Assembly (NCBI RefSeq): GCF_000378385.1
Contig: NZ_KB899679.1
Location: 17,616 to 81,615, forward strand
Reading direction: 5' to 3'
Origin: Paenibacillus daejeonensis DSM 15491
GTDB taxonomy: Bacteria > Bacillota > Bacilli > Paenibacillales > Paenibacillaceae
DNA length: 64,000 nt
Below are positions 42,798 to 53,013 of the stretch, in pieces. The notes under the pieces are model-generated. The model was not told the origin of the DNA, ran no database searches, and worked only from the letters and a program-made list of their open reading frames with translations. Made by a program: the position numbers and the translations under genes. Position 1 is the stretch's first letter; each line of letters begins with the position of its first letter.

Positions 42798-43340
42798 TTG
42801 CTTAATGACATTCAAGAAATTCTGTTTGATGCCGACCAGATTCAGCAGCGCGTACGAGAGCTGGCTGAAGAGGTCAACCGTGATTTCGAAGGGCGCAATC
42901 CCCTCGTCATCTGTGTTTTGAAAGGCGCGTTTATCTTTATGGCGGATCTGGTGAAGAATATCCATATCCCGCTGGAGCTCGACTTCATGGCGGTATCCAG
43001 CTATGGCCAGTCCACCAAGTCGTCGGGCGTCGTGAAGATCATCAAGGATCTCGACGTACCGGTTGAAGGCCGTGATGTATTGATCGTTGAGGATATCATC
43101 GACAGCGGCTTGACGCTCAGCTATTTGATCGATGTACTGGAACGCCGCAATGCCAAGTCTGTCCATGTCGTGACGCTATTTGACAAGCCTGCGCGCCGTA
43201 CGGTGGGGCTGGAAGCGGACTACACGGGGTTCAAGCTGCCGGACGAATTCATCGTTGGGTATGGACTGGACTATGCCGAGAAATACCGCAATCTTCCTTT
43301 TATCGGTGTGCTGCGCTCTGAGATCTACGCCAAGGAATAA
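42798..43340 (+). CDS. hpt: Hypoxanthine-guanine phosphoribosyltransferase
   Basis: 180 residues, purine salvage enzyme joining hypoxanthine or guanine to PRPP. TTG at 42798 (MLNDIQEILF) is chosen because GGGAGGT sits six bases before it and the product then has the exact length of the B. subtilis enzyme. PRPP loop VEDIIDSGLT at 97-106; KGAFIFMADL near 42-51. Confidence 0.95.
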   Translation: MLNDIQEILFDADQIQQRVRELAEEVNRDFEGRNPLVICVLKGAFIFMADLVKNIHIPLELDFMAVSSYGQSTKSSGVVKIIKDLDVPVEGRDVLIVEDIIDSGLTLSYLIDVLERRNAKSVHVVTLFDKPARRTVGLEADYTGFKLPDEFIVGYGLDYAEKYRNLPFIGVLRSEIYAKE

Positions 43341-43393
43341 TAAGCCCGATCGGGTTGTCCCCATACCTGTCCTTCCCCGTCTGGGTGGTTCTA

Positions 43394-43423
43394 TTGTGGT
43401 GGAAAGACCTGCTATGGTAAAAT
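43394..43423 (+). promoter_or_regulatory. Candidate sigma-A type promoter of ftsH
   Basis: TTGTGG (43394-43399), 18-base spacer, TAAAAT (43418-43423), 30 bases before the ftsH start. Confidence 0.5.
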
Positions 43424-43452
43424 ATTTAAAGCGTCTTGAGAGGAGGTAGGGG

Positions 43453-45468
43453 ATGAATCGGATCATCCGCAACACGGGATTTTATTTGCTCATCTTTTTG
43501 GTCACAGTGGGGATTGTCCAAGTTCTGAGCAACTCCGGCGATTCGGCTGTCGAGCTTCGATATGACCAGCTTCGTCAAGAGCTCCGAAACGATAATGTCG
43601 ACAAGTTGACCATGAAATTCGATGATTACACGTATTACATCACGGGGGAATTCAAGAACCAAGCCGATGATGCCGAGTCTAACAAGTTCTACTCGCGCAT
43701 CAATGTGGAAGAGTATGCGGTCCAGGAACTAACCGAAACCGCGGAAGCCAACGGGCTGGAGATAACCTTCGATCCAATGGATACGCCAAGCTTCTGGCTG
43801 ACGTTCCTTACCTCAATCATACCTTTTGTGATTATTTTCATCCTGTTCTTCTTCCTGATTAATCAGGCACAGGGCGGCGGCGGCAAAGTGATGAACTTCG
43901 GCAAGAGTCGCGCCAAGCTGTACAATGAAGAGAAGAAGCGCGTCACATTTGAAGATGTGGCTGGTGCTGATGAAGAGAAGCAAGAGCTTGTAGAGGTCGT
44001 GGAATTCCTGAAGGATCCACGCAAGTTCGCCGCTGTCGGCGCTCGTATACCAAAAGGTGTCCTGTTGGTAGGTCCTCCAGGTACCGGTAAAACCTTGCTT
44101 GCCCGTGCCGTTGCTGGCGAGGCAGGCGTACCGTTCTTTACCATTTCGGGTTCGGACTTCGTGGAAATGTTCGTCGGGGTCGGCGCTTCCCGCGTCAGAG
44201 ATCTCTTCGAAAATGCCAAGAAGAACGCACCTTGTATCATATTTATCGATGAGATCGATGCTGTCGGTCGTCAGCGCGGAGCCGGTCTCGGCGGTGGGCA
44301 TGACGAGCGCGAGCAGACGCTCAATCAGTTGCTCGTCGAGATGGATGGCTTCGGCGCCAACGAAGGCATCATCATGATTGCTGCTACCAACCGTGCCGAT
44401 ATTCTTGACCCGGCATTGCTCCGTCCAGGCCGGTTTGACCGTCAGATCACGGTTGATCGTCCAGACGTGAAGGGTCGCGAAGCGGTACTGAAGGTTCATG
44501 CGCGCAATAAGCCGATTTCCAAGGAAGCCCGAATGGATGTCGTTGCGAAGCGGACAACAGGCTTCTCCGGTGCAGATCTGGAGAACTTGCTTAACGAAGC
44601 GGCGCTCTTGGCCGCACGGCGCAACAAGAAAGAAATCGGCATGCTCGAAATTGACGACGCGATTGACCGCGTCATCGTCGGTACAGAGAAGAAGAGCCGT
44701 GTTATCAGCGACCGGGAGAAGCGTATTGTCGCTTATCACGAAGCTGGTCACACGATTCTTGGCTACTTCCTGGAGCATGCGGATACGGTTCACAAAGTAA
44801 CGATTATTCCGAGGGGCAAGGCTGGCGGATACGTCATCATGCTGCCGAAGGAAGATCGGATGCTGGTGACCAAGAACGAATTGCTGGATAAAGTTACAGG
44901 CTTGCTCGGCGGGCGTGTGGCGGAGGAGCTGTTCATCGGTGAGATCGGTACAGGTGCCTATAGTGACTTCAAGCATGCGACGGGCATTGTCCGCAGCATG
45001 ATTATGGAGTACGGCATGAGTGACAAGCTCGGTCCGATGCAGTTCGGCAGTTCGCAGCAGGGGCAAGTGTTCCTGGGCCGTGACATTGGTCACGAACAGA
45101 ACTACTCCGATGCCATCGCTTATGAGATCGACCAAGAAATGCAGCAATTCATTGGCGCATGTTATGCCCGTGCCAAGCAGGTGCTGACGGAGAAGAGCAA
45201 AGAAATGCATCTGATCGCACAGACCTTGCTGGAAGTTGAGACGTTGGAGATGGATCAGATCAAGCGTCTGATCGAGACCGGTACGCTCGACTTGCCACCA
45301 GGCACAGAGCCTCCTGCCGGTGATGAAGGAGAAGAAACGAAAGGCGAGCCTTCCGTAGATACCCTTGGCAATGTCAAGGTTCGGATTCAGAAGCGCGAGC
45401 CTGGCGAAGACATCCCGACACCTCCGGATGATGTACAGGGCGGCAATGACGACCCTGACAAGAAGTAA
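43453..45468 (+). CDS. ftsH: ATP-dependent zinc metalloprotease FtsH
   Basis: 671 residues: membrane helix (about 8-26), extracytoplasmic domain (about 30-115), second membrane helix (about 117-140, [21 protein letters not shown]), AAA ATPase with Walker A GPPGTGKT at 207-214 and SRH region, and the M41 protease domain with zinc motif HEAGH at 429-433. Degrades membrane and regulatory proteins, including ones controlling Spo0A in Bacillus. The C-terminal 50 residues are acidic and Pro-rich. GAGAGGAGGT precedes the ATG. Confidence 0.97.
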   Translation: MNRIIRNTGFYLLIFLVTVGIVQVLSNSGDSAVELRYDQLRQELRNDNVDKLTMKFDDYTYYITGEFKNQADDAESNKFYSRINVEEYAVQELTETAEANGLEITFDPMDTPSFWLTFLTSIIPFVIIFILFFFLINQAQGGGGKVMNFGKSRAKLYNEEKKRVTFEDVAGADEEKQELVEVVEFLKDPRKFAAVGARIPKGVLLVGPPGTGKTLLARAVAGEAGVPFFTISGSDFVEMFVGVGASRVRDLFENAKKNAPCIIFIDEIDAVGRQRGAGLGGGHDEREQTLNQLLVEMDGFGANEGIIMIAATNRADILDPALLRPGRFDRQITVDRPDVKGREAVLKVHARNKPISKEARMDVVAKRTTGFSGADLENLLNEAALLAARRNKKEIGMLEIDDAIDRVIVGTEKKSRVISDREKRIVAYHEAGHTILGYFLEHADTVHKVTIIPRGKAGGYVIMLPKEDRMLVTKNELLDKVTGLLGGRVAEELFIGEIGTGAYSDFKHATGIVRSMIMEYGMSDKLGPMQFGSSQQGQVFLGRDIGHEQNYSDAIAYEIDQEMQQFIGACYARAKQVLTEKSKEMHLIAQTLLEVETLEMDQIKRLIETGTLDLPPGTEPPAGDEGEETKGEPSVDTLGNVKVRIQKREPGEDIPTPPDDVQGGNDDPDKK

Positions 45469-45473
45469 CAACC

Positions 45474-45501
45474 AACGCTGCCCTCGCGGGCAGCGTTTTT
45501 T
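45474..45501 (+). terminator. Intrinsic terminator after ftsH
   Basis: ACGCTGCCC (45475-45483) pairs with GGGCAGCGT (45488-45496), followed by T-run. Confidence 0.92.
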
Positions 45502-45627
45502 GCATGCACTGAAGGTGCTGGAGAGTCAAATTCCCGTTTTGGCCGATAGTAGACCGCCTTCGGCTCTGGAGCCGGGGTATGCTTGCTGCAGCGTGACGGC
45601 ACGCCGGGAGGAATGTCCGGCCGTTTA

Positions 45628-45662
45628 TTGACAGTCCCTCCAGGGTTGTGTACATTAAATGT
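45628..45662 (+). promoter_or_regulatory. Sigma-A type promoter of nadABC with overlapping palindrome
   Basis: TTGACA (45628-45633), 17-base spacer, TACATT (45651-45656). An 11-base palindrome ACATTAAATGT (45652-45662) covers the -10 box and could bind a repressor such as NiaR (the Firmicute NAD-biosynthesis repressor), although I cannot match it to a confirmed NiaR consensus. About 100 bases of leader precede nadA. Confidence 0.6.
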
Positions 45663-45763
45663 TAACTAATGAATTGTCCGGCTAAAGCCAACACTAGTGA
45701 AGTGCAGACATGCACCTGCACAACGGTTTCAGCCGATCGACATACACGAGGAGAGGATCCGAG

Positions 45764-46702
45764 ATGGAAGCTTTAGCTCTCGAGCGCAAGCAGCAACAGA
45801 ACAAGGAACTTCGTGAGCGTCTGGAGCAATTGAAGAAGGAACGCAACGCCATTATTCTGGCTCACTATTATCAGCGGGATGAAATTCAAGAGGTTGCCGA
45901 TTTTCGCGGAGATTCATTTCTTCTTGCCCAGAAGGCTGCCGAGACGGATGCAGATACGATCGTGTTCTGCGGCGTTCACTTTATGGGGGAGAGCGCCAAG
46001 ATTCTGGCCCCGAACAAAACGGTCATTATTCCAGATGAGCGTGCCGGCTGCCCGATGGCCGATATGGTCAATGTAGACGGTCTTCGCAAGCTGAAGGCAG
46101 AGCATCCCAATGCAAAGGTAGTCACCTATATTAACTCCTCTGCCGACGTAAAAGCGGAAACCGACATTTGTTGTACTTCTGCCAATGCGGTCAAGGTTGT
46201 TAATTCCGTGGACGCCGATGAGATTATTTGGGTACCCGACAAGAACCTGGGACACTACGTCCAGCAAAAAACCGATAAAAAGATGATTATCTGGGAAGGC
46301 TACTGCAACACGCATGACATGCTGACCGTCAAAGATGTCGAGGAGATGCGGGCGAAATATCCGAATGCGCAATTTGTTGTCCATCCGGAATGCCGTCCTG
46401 AGGTCGTAGCTCTGGGCGACTTTGTCGGCAGTACGACGGCCATTATCAAATATTGCCGGGAATCCGAGCATAAAGAGTTCATCGTTGGAACAGAGGACGG
46501 CACCGGCTACCAGCTGCGTCTGGACAGCCCGGACAAGTCGTTCCACTTTGCAACCAAGTACCTCGTCTGCCCGAACATGAAGGTCAACAACCTGAAGAAG
46601 CTGGTTAAATGTTTGGAGACGATGCAGCCACAGATTTATGTTCCGCCTCACGTAGCGGATCGTGCACGTTTGTCCCTGGAGCGCATGCTGCAAGTTAAGT
46701 AG
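45764..46702 (+). CDS. nadA: Quinolinate synthase NadA
   Basis: 312 residues; condenses iminoaspartate with dihydroxyacetone phosphate to quinolinate, using a [4Fe-4S] cluster. Likely cluster ligands are Cys96 (ERAGCPMAD), Cys210 (HPECRPE) and Cys269 (LVCPNM). ATG at 45764 is set by GAGGAGAGGATCCGAG; an earlier in-frame ATG at 45710 has no ribosome site. First gene of nadA-nadB-nadC. B. subtilis keeps its nad genes elsewhere and in the order nadB-nadC-nadA. Confidence 0.95.
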   Translation: MEALALERKQQQNKELRERLEQLKKERNAIILAHYYQRDEIQEVADFRGDSFLLAQKAAETDADTIVFCGVHFMGESAKILAPNKTVIIPDERAGCPMADMVNVDGLRKLKAEHPNAKVVTYINSSADVKAETDICCTSANAVKVVNSVDADEIIWVPDKNLGHYVQQKTDKKMIIWEGYCNTHDMLTVKDVEEMRAKYPNAQFVVHPECRPEVVALGDFVGSTTAIIKYCRESEHKEFIVGTEDGTGYQLRLDSPDKSFHFATKYLVCPNMKVNNLKKLVKCLETMQPQIYVPPHVADRARLSLERMLQVK

Positions 46703-46764
46703 CATGCGCTGCTCTCTTTGAAGATGGAGAGCGCTGCGCCGCCAATATATGGGGAGGATACGCG

Positions 46765-48381
46765 ATGATGATACCGAGATATCTCGTTGATTTTACATTA
46801 GATGAACTGCCTGTCGTGGAGAAGGATGTTATCGTCATCGGGGCCGGCATCGCCGGTCTTTTTACCGCGATCAAGGCTAGTGAGCACGATAAGGTGCTAA
46901 TGTTAACCAAGAAGTCGCTGCTCGACAGCAATACGCGTTATGCCCAGGGCGGCATTGCTGCGGTCATTTCGGAGGATGATTCGCCTGCTTATCACCGGCA
47001 GGACACGCTGCTGGCTGGTGCAGGCTTATGTAAATCGGAAGCGGTTGATGTCCTCGTTCATGAGGGCACCAAAGGCGTGGAAGACCTTGTGAAAATGGGC
47101 ACGCGCTTCGACCAGGAGAATGGCGAGTTCGCGCTCACGAAGGAAGGCGCCCACAGCCAGCGTCGTATTTTGCATGCCAATGGGGATGCGACCGGCTTTG
47201 AAATTGTCCGGGCTCTGTCTGAGAAAACCAAAGATTATCCCAATATTGAAGTGTGGGACGATTGTTTTGTCATCGATTTGATTACCCAAGCTGGAGAGTG
47301 TCTAGGGGCTCTGGTCCAGCGCCCTGACGGCAGCCGCCTGATCGTCAAGGGCAAAGCAACCGTGCTCTGCAGCGGCGGTGCCGGCCAATTGTATCGTTAT
47401 ACGACAAATCCCGATGTAGCGACCGGCGATGGTATTGCCATGGCTTATCGCGCTGGTGCTCATATTCAGGATGTCGAATTCATCCAGTTCCATCCGACAT
47501 CGCTCTGTTACCCTGGTGCGCCGCGGTTTCTGATCTCGGAGGCACTGCGTGGGGAAGGCGCCGTTCTGCGCAATATCCGGGGCGAGCGCTTCATGGAGAA
47601 GTATCATGAACAACTTGAGCTGGCACCGCGGGATGTAGTCGCGCGCGCTATTGTTAGTGAGATGGAGGCGACCAAGTCGACCTTCGTCTTTATTGATATC
47701 ACACACGAGTCGGTGGATCTGGTCAAGCATCGCTTCCCGAACATTTATCAATTCTGTCTGCAATACGGCCTGGATTTGACGACTGACTGGATACCGGTAG
47801 CCCCTGCTGCCCATTACATGATGGGTGGCGTCAAGACGGATCTTCATGGCGAAACGAGCGTGAAGCGCTTGTTCGCATGCGGTGAATGCTCTTCAACCGG
47901 TGTGCACGGTGCCAATCGTCTGGCCAGCAATTCATTGTCCGAGGCGATCGTCTTCGGTCGCCGGATTGTCGAGCGCATTCAGAATCTGGAGACGCCAACA
48001 CTTGAGCCGGAGCAATATGTTGCTGAGCTGCGAAGCATCCAGCCCATTCAGGCGGTTGTGGAGAAACGATTGAAGCTGCAGAAGATTATGGTGCGGTATG
48101 CCGGGTTGAAGCGCGATGCCCAAGGTCTGATGAAGGGACTGGAAGAGCTGAAGCGGCAGCTGCCAATCTTCCAAACGGTACTGACCAAGCGCGAGGAATT
48201 TGAATTTGCCAATCTTCTGACATGCGCCATGCTGACGACGGAAGCCGCACTGGCACGCGAAGAGAGTCGGGGCGCACATTCGCGCGATGATTTCCCGGAG
48301 CGGGACGATCTGTTATGGCGCAAGCATACGGTGCTGCACCGTAAAAACGGACTGACAGAGGAGCGTATTGTTAATGTCTGA
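46765..48381 (+). CDS. nadB: L-aspartate oxidase NadB
   Basis: 538-residue FAD enzyme oxidising L-aspartate to iminoaspartate, the substrate of NadA. Rossmann motif GAGIAG at 26-31; the fumarate-reductase-like region RYAQGGIAAVISEDDSPAYHRQDTLLAGAGLC, and HPTSL, RGEGAVLRN and GGVKTDLHGETSVKRLFACGECSSTGVHGANRLASNSL are conserved. GGGGAGGATACGCG precedes the ATG. It overlaps nadC by 8 bases. Confidence 0.96.
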   Translation: MMIPRYLVDFTLDELPVVEKDVIVIGAGIAGLFTAIKASEHDKVLMLTKKSLLDSNTRYAQGGIAAVISEDDSPAYHRQDTLLAGAGLCKSEAVDVLVHEGTKGVEDLVKMGTRFDQENGEFALTKEGAHSQRRILHANGDATGFEIVRALSEKTKDYPNIEVWDDCFVIDLITQAGECLGALVQRPDGSRLIVKGKATVLCSGGAGQLYRYTTNPDVATGDGIAMAYRAGAHIQDVEFIQFHPTSLCYPGAPRFLISEALRGEGAVLRNIRGERFMEKYHEQLELAPRDVVARAIVSEMEATKSTFVFIDITHESVDLVKHRFPNIYQFCLQYGLDLTTDWIPVAPAAHYMMGGVKTDLHGETSVKRLFACGECSSTGVHGANRLASNSLSEAIVFGRRIVERIQNLETPTLEPEQYVAELRSIQPIQAVVEKRLKLQKIMVRYAGLKRDAQGLMKGLEELKRQLPIFQTVLTKREEFEFANLLTCAMLTTEAALAREESRGAHSRDDFPERDDLLWRKHTVLHRKNGLTEERIVNV

Positions 48382-49252
48382 GTGGAGTACTACATATAAC
48401 GAATCGCTGATCGCGCAGATCCGTGCCTGGCTGGCTGAGGATGTGGGGTCGGGCGATATTAGCACCGAGTCAACCATACCTGCGGGAAGCCGCAGTGTAG
48501 CAGTCATTCATGCCAAAGAAGACGGCATTATTGCCGGGCTGCCGGTAGCCGAGCTGGTCTTCCAGGTCGTGGATCCGACACTTGCCTTCCATGCTCGTAT
48601 TCAGGAAGGCGAACGGGTGACGCGCGGTACAGTTATTGCAGAGGTTGAGGGCAGCACTCACAGTCTGTTGACGGGTGAGCGGCTGGCGCTCAACCTGATG
48701 CAACGTCTCTCTGGCATCGCAACCAAAACGCGGAGCTTCGTGGACCGTGTAGGCGAGCTGCCCGTGCGGCTGGTGGATACCCGCAAGACAACACCTGGCC
48801 ACCGGATGCTGGAGAAGTATGCCGTCCGGGTGGGAGGCGGTGCCAACCACCGGTTCGGACTGTATGATGCGGTTATGATCAAGGACAACCATATCAAAGG
48901 CGCAGGCGGCATTAAAGCGGCCGTATCGGCAGCCCGCAAGCGTATCCCGCATACCATGAAAATCGAAGTGGAGACCGAATCCTTTGCACAGATTGAAGAA
49001 GCGCTGGGTGCAGGAGCGGATATTATCATGTTGGATAACATGGTAAATGCAGACATGGAAAATGCTGTGCGTCATATTCGCGGCCAAGCGCCGCATGTTA
49101 TAATTGAGGCCTCGGGCGGCGTATCTCTGGATACGGTTCGTGCGATAGCCGAAACCGGGGTCGATATTATTTCAGTCGGCGCCCTGACCTATTCCTTCCA
49201 TGCGCTCGACATCAGTCTGGACCTGGGAAGCAAGAAAGGAGCGGCCGGGTAA
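48374..49252 (+). CDS. nadC: Nicotinate-nucleotide pyrophosphorylase (carboxylating) NadC
   Basis: About 292 residues; turns quinolinate and PRPP into nicotinate mononucleotide. Conserved EDVGSGDIST near 22-31, DTRKTTPG at 135-142, and HRFGLYDAVMIKDNHI. ATG at 48374 is preferred; a TTG six bases upstream is also possible. Its stop (TAA) directly abuts the GTG start of coaX, so NAD and CoA genes share one transcript here. Confidence 0.95.
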   Translation: MSEWSTTYNESLIAQIRAWLAEDVGSGDISTESTIPAGSRSVAVIHAKEDGIIAGLPVAELVFQVVDPTLAFHARIQEGERVTRGTVIAEVEGSTHSLLTGERLALNLMQRLSGIATKTRSFVDRVGELPVRLVDTRKTTPGHRMLEKYAVRVGGGANHRFGLYDAVMIKDNHIKGAGGIKAAVSAARKRIPHTMKIEVETESFAQIEEALGAGADIIMLDNMVNADMENAVRHIRGQAPHVIIEASGGVSLDTVRAIAETGVDIISVGALTYSFHALDISLDLGSKKGAAG

Positions 49253-50020
49253 GTGATACTGGTTATGGATGTAGGCAATACCAACATTGTGCTCGGCATT
49301 TACCGGGACAAGGAGCTGCTGCACCATTGGCGGCTCAGCACCAACCGGTCGGCAACCGTCGATGAGTACGGGATGTCGATTTATAATTTGTTTCAATATG
49401 CGAAGATTAGCCTCCAGCAAGTGGAGGGGGTCATTATTTCCTCTGTCGTTCCACCGCTGATGAGGACACTGGAGCAGCTGTGCCGGCAATACATCGGCAA
49501 AGCACCGCTTGTGGTCGGTCCCGGAATCAAAACGGGGCTCAACATCCGTTATGAAAATCCAAGAGAGGTGGGTGCAGATCGCATCGTCAATGCGGTTGCA
49601 GCCATAGAAAAGTATGGATCGCCTCTGATTGTGGTTGATTTTGGTACAGCGACGACCTTTGATTACATTGATGAAGCCGGCAATTATCTGGGCGGAGCTA
49701 TTGTGCCTGGTATTGGTATCTCTACAGAGGCCTTGTATCAGCGGGCTGCCAAGCTGCCGCGCATCGAGCTTGTCAAGCCGCGCAGTGTCATTGGACGTAA
49801 TCCCGTGACGTCCATGCAGGCAGGGATTATCTTTGGCTATGCCGGTCAAGTAGACGGTATTGTGAAGCGGATTCGCAGCGAATTCGGCGTCCATCCGAAG
49901 GTCATCGCTACAGGCGGTCTGGCAGATCTGATCGCAGCAGAGTCGGAAGCCATCCACGAAGTGGACCCGCTCTTGACCCTGGAAGGGCTGCGCCTGGTCT
50001 ATGACCGCAATAGAGATTAA
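49253..50020 (+). CDS. coaX: Type III pantothenate kinase CoaX
   Basis: 255 residues, ASKHA-fold kinase for the first step of CoA synthesis, feedback-insensitive type. DVGNTN at 6-11 binds phosphate; [11 protein letters not shown] and [10 protein letters not shown] are the other signature parts. GTG start directly after nadC; AAGGAG lies 11 bases upstream. Order ftsH-(nadABC)-coaX-hslO matches B. subtilis apart from the nad genes. Confidence 0.95.
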   Translation: MILVMDVGNTNIVLGIYRDKELLHHWRLSTNRSATVDEYGMSIYNLFQYAKISLQQVEGVIISSVVPPLMRTLEQLCRQYIGKAPLVVGPGIKTGLNIRYENPREVGADRIVNAVAAIEKYGSPLIVVDFGTATTFDYIDEAGNYLGGAIVPGIGISTEALYQRAAKLPRIELVKPRSVIGRNPVTSMQAGIIFGYAGQVDGIVKRIRSEFGVHPKVIATGGLADLIAAESEAIHEVDPLLTLEGLRLVYDRNRD

Positions 50021-50069
50021 GTAACGTAGTAAGACACCATACAGATAACGAAGTGGAGGAGGGATAAGG

Positions 50070-50969
50070 ATGAACCAACTGCAAGATGTAATTCTTAGAG
50101 GCACCGCATGGGGCGGCAAGCTGCGTGTATTTGCTACCCGTACGACAGCGTTGGTTGACGAGCTGCGCAGCCGTCACAATACGCTTCCGACAGCTACAGC
50201 AGCATTGGGCAGAACAGCAACAGCCGGCGCAATGATGGGTGCCATGCTCAAGGGCGAGGAGAAGCTGACCATTCAGGTCAAAGGTGTAGGCCCGATTGGG
50301 CAGATTGTCGTCGATGCCAATGCCGCCGGCAAGGTAAGAGGCTATGTGGATCATCCGGATGTCCACCTTGCCAGCAATGACAAAGGCAAGCTGGATGTCG
50401 CCGGAGCGGTCGGACGGAGCGGCTATATCCACATTATTAAGGATCTGGGTCTCAAAGAACCATATCGTGGGAGTATTCCGATTGTATCGGGTGAGTTGGG
50501 AGAGGATTTTACGTACTATTTCGCTACCAGCGAACAGACACCATCTGCTGTAGGACTGGGAGTCCTGGTTGATACGGACGGTTCTGTCCTGCATGCGGGC
50601 GGATTTATTATCCAGGTCATGCCTGGATTGGAAGACAGCGAGCTGGAACGGCTGGAGCGTGCGATCGGTACGATGCCGCCGGTCACTGCCTTGCTGGATC
50701 AAGGGGAGTCGCTGGAAGAAATATTGAAATATGCCGTAGGCGATGAGCTGCAAATTCATGAGACGTTGCCTGTGGCGTTCTCCTGTAACTGCTCCAAGGA
50801 GCGGGTCGAGCGCACGCTGATCAGCATGGGCGAGTCGGAGCTGCAGCAGGTCATTGACGAGGACGGTCAATGTGAAGTCCTGTGTCATTTTTGTAATGAA
50901 ACCTACACGTTTGACCGCACGCATCTGGAAGCGCTGCTTGAGCAAGCAAGGCCCAAGCCGATGCAATAA
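50070..50969 (+). CDS. hslO: Redox-regulated chaperone Hsp33
   Basis: 299 residues. The C-terminal zinc switch has C239-x-C241 and C272-x2-C275 (CNCS, CHFC); oxidation of these releases zinc and activates the chaperone. N-terminal fold: VLRGTAWGGKLRVFATRTTALVDELRSRHNTLPTATAALGRTATAGAMMGAML. GTGGAGGAGGGATAAGG precedes the ATG. Confidence 0.96.
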   Translation: MNQLQDVILRGTAWGGKLRVFATRTTALVDELRSRHNTLPTATAALGRTATAGAMMGAMLKGEEKLTIQVKGVGPIGQIVVDANAAGKVRGYVDHPDVHLASNDKGKLDVAGAVGRSGYIHIIKDLGLKEPYRGSIPIVSGELGEDFTYYFATSEQTPSAVGLGVLVDTDGSVLHAGGFIIQVMPGLEDSELERLERAIGTMPPVTALLDQGESLEEILKYAVGDELQIHETLPVAFSCNCSKERVERTLISMGESELQQVIDEDGQCEVLCHFCNETYTFDRTHLEALLEQARPKPMQ

Positions 50970-50984
50970 AGCGAGGAACCAGCG

Positions 50985-51965
50985 ATGACTAACCCTAAAG
51001 TAGTAAGAGGTCTGGTCGCGCTTCAGGCCATCTGCATGATCGTGCTTGCAGTCGTAATCGTCATCCAGGTGCTGCCGGCGGACGGTAAGGTTGATCCCGC
51101 TGCGGACCCCAATCAGACGGGCAGCGGCGATTCGGAACAGTCGGGGGAAGGCGAACTGCCGCCAAGCACAGTCATCGCGACGGTCGGCGGGGAATCCATC
51201 ACACTGGGCGAGCTGCAACAGCAGCTGACCCTGCAGTACGGTCATGACCTGCTGCGAACGATGATGGTCCGCCAGGCGATCCGCCTTGAGGTGGAAGCGT
51301 CAGGAATTACGATTACCGATGCCGAGCTGGAGCAGGAGCTGCAGCAGATGACGGCGGGGTATGAGGATAAGGAAAGCTTTTATCGGGCAATGGAGGATCA
51401 ATTGGGTCTGACTAAAGAGGATGTTCATCGCGATCTGCAGTACCGACTCAAGCTGGAGAAGATCGCGATTCGAGATATCGAAGTCTCCGATCAAGAGGTC
51501 GATGCCTATTTGCAGGAGAATAAGGACCAATACGCGCCGCGTGTGCAGGTTCGACTCTCTTGGATTGTCACCGAATCGCGTCGCCTTGCGGAGCAGGCCA
51601 TGGACGAGCTGGCCGAAGGCGCTGATTTTGCCAAGCTGGCAGATAATTACTCTACGGATGACTTCACATCTGCGCAGGGCGGCGATATGGGGATGATCGA
51701 AATGGACGATCCTTTTATCGAAGAGGCTGTGCTTGATGCAGTGGACGAGCTGGCGGTTGGAGATATAACAGGACCGCTGCAAGTGGATGCCGGTTTTGCT
51801 ATCATACGGCTTGCAGAGCGACGTGTGAATATCCAACCGGATGAACGCACGATCCGCGAGATGGCGCGCAAACAGTTGGCGTTGTCGGATGCCTTGCCAC
51901 TGCCAGCGGTGGAGGATCAGTTATTGGAGAAGTATGAGGCTGCATTTGTACCCCTGGGGCAGTAA
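50985..51965 (+). CDS. yacD: Membrane-anchored parvulin-type peptidyl-prolyl isomerase (YacD-like)
   Basis: 326 residues with an N-terminal uncleaved membrane segment (about 9-28, LVALQAICMIVLAVVIVIQVL), an acidic Ser/Gly/Glu linker, a SurA-like helical region and a PpiC domain (about 185-280: RVQVRLSWIVTE...NYSTDDFTSAQGGDMGMIEM...GPLQVDAGFAIIRLAERR). Unlike the PrsA-like protein at 10459 it has no lipobox. The place between hslO and cysK matches yacD of B. subtilis. GAGGAACCAGCG precedes the ATG. Confidence 0.87.
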   Translation: MTNPKVVRGLVALQAICMIVLAVVIVIQVLPADGKVDPAADPNQTGSGDSEQSGEGELPPSTVIATVGGESITLGELQQQLTLQYGHDLLRTMMVRQAIRLEVEASGITITDAELEQELQQMTAGYEDKESFYRAMEDQLGLTKEDVHRDLQYRLKLEKIAIRDIEVSDQEVDAYLQENKDQYAPRVQVRLSWIVTESRRLAEQAMDELAEGADFAKLADNYSTDDFTSAQGGDMGMIEMDDPFIEEAVLDAVDELAVGDITGPLQVDAGFAIIRLAERRVNIQPDERTIREMARKQLALSDALPLPAVEDQLLEKYEAAFVPLGQ

Positions 51966-51982
51966 GCGCTGTGAAGTTCCTA

Positions 51983-52012
51983 TTGACAACTACTGGTTGC
52001 CATTGTTAATAT
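51983..52012 (+). promoter_or_regulatory. Sigma-A type promoter of cysK
   Basis: TTGACA (51983-51988), 18-base spacer, TAATAT (52007-52012), 55 bases before cysK. I could not identify a convincing CymR box. Confidence 0.6.
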
Positions 52013-52066
52013 GAAGACAGGCAAAAACCAACTGAAATAGTCGGAAATAGGGAGGCTTCTTTTATC

Positions 52067-53002
52067 ATGGCGAGAATTGTACAAAATGTAACCGATCTGA
52101 TCGGTGATACACCACTAGTACGCTTGAACCGTCTTGTTCCTGAAGGCAGTGCAGAGATCTACGTCAAGCTGGAGTACCAGAATCCTGGTGCCAGCGTAAA
52201 AGACCGCATCGCGGTCAGCATGATTGAAGTTGCCGAGCAAGAAGGCCTGATTAAACCAGGCGACACCATTGTAGAACCAACCAGTGGCAATACCGGTATT
52301 GGTCTGGCGCTTGTTGCTGCAGCCAAAGGCTACAAAGCCATTCTGGTTATGCCAGAGACCATGAGTATTGAGCGTCGTAACCTGTTGCGCGCTTATGGAG
52401 CAGAGATTGTCCTGACACCGGGTTCCGAGGGAATGAACGGTGCTGTTAAGAAAGCTGAAGAAATTCAGCAGGAAAGTGGCTACTTCATGCCGCAACAGTT
52501 CAAGAACCAGGCGAACGTCAAGATTCACCGTGAGACGACTGGACCAGAGATCGTAGAAGCGATCAACTCGCTGGATGGCAAGCTGGATGCGTTTATTGCC
52601 GGTATCGGTACCGGCGGTACGATCAGTGGTGCAGGTGAAGTGCTTAAGCAGAACTTCGCTGACGTCAAGATCTATGCGGTTGAGCCAGCTGCTTCGCCGA
52701 TTCTGTCCGGCGGCAAGCCAGGTCCTCACAAAATCCAGGGTATTGGCGCGAACTTCGTTCCAGACATCCTGAACCGTGAGATCTATGACGGCGTGATTAC
52801 GGTGGATAACGAGGAAGCCTTTGAATATGCACGTCGTGCAGCCAAAGAAGAGGGTATCCTGTGCGGAATCTCTTCGGGTGCCGCGATCTTCGCAGCCCTC
52901 AAGGTTGCCAAAGAGCTGGGCGCGGGCAAGCGCGTCGTCGCCATCGTACCAAGTAATGGCGAGCGATACCTCAGTACTCCTTTGTTTAATTTCGAGAACT
53001 AA
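52067..53002 (+). CDS. cysK: Cysteine synthase A (O-acetylserine sulfhydrylase)
   Basis: 311-residue PLP enzyme making cysteine from O-acetylserine and sulfide. PLP Lys45 in NPGASVKDR, substrate loop TSGNTG at 72-77, phosphate loop [21 protein letters not shown] precedes the ATG. It has its own promoter, and a fold-back repeat starts 12 bases after the stop. Confidence 0.96.
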   Translation: MARIVQNVTDLIGDTPLVRLNRLVPEGSAEIYVKLEYQNPGASVKDRIAVSMIEVAEQEGLIKPGDTIVEPTSGNTGIGLALVAAAKGYKAILVMPETMSIERRNLLRAYGAEIVLTPGSEGMNGAVKKAEEIQQESGYFMPQQFKNQANVKIHRETTGPEIVEAINSLDGKLDAFIAGIGTGGTISGAGEVLKQNFADVKIYAVEPAASPILSGGKPGPHKIQGIGANFVPDILNREIYDGVITVDNEEAFEYARRAAKEEGILCGISSGAAIFAALKVAKELGAGKRVVAIVPSNGERYLSTPLFNFEN

Positions 53003-53013
53003 ACCGAGTTTTT

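Noticed and set aside
43813..45471. 552-codon open frame on the minus strand across ftsH
   Set aside because: Shadow of the ftsH codon pattern; no start signals and no recognisable domain.
49908..51245. 445-codon minus-strand frame across hslO and yacD
   Set aside because: Crosses two well-supported genes on the opposite strand, without a start signal.
52013..52066. CymR box ahead of cysK
   Set aside because: AGTCGGAAAT is only a weak likeness and the GGAATT core is absent.
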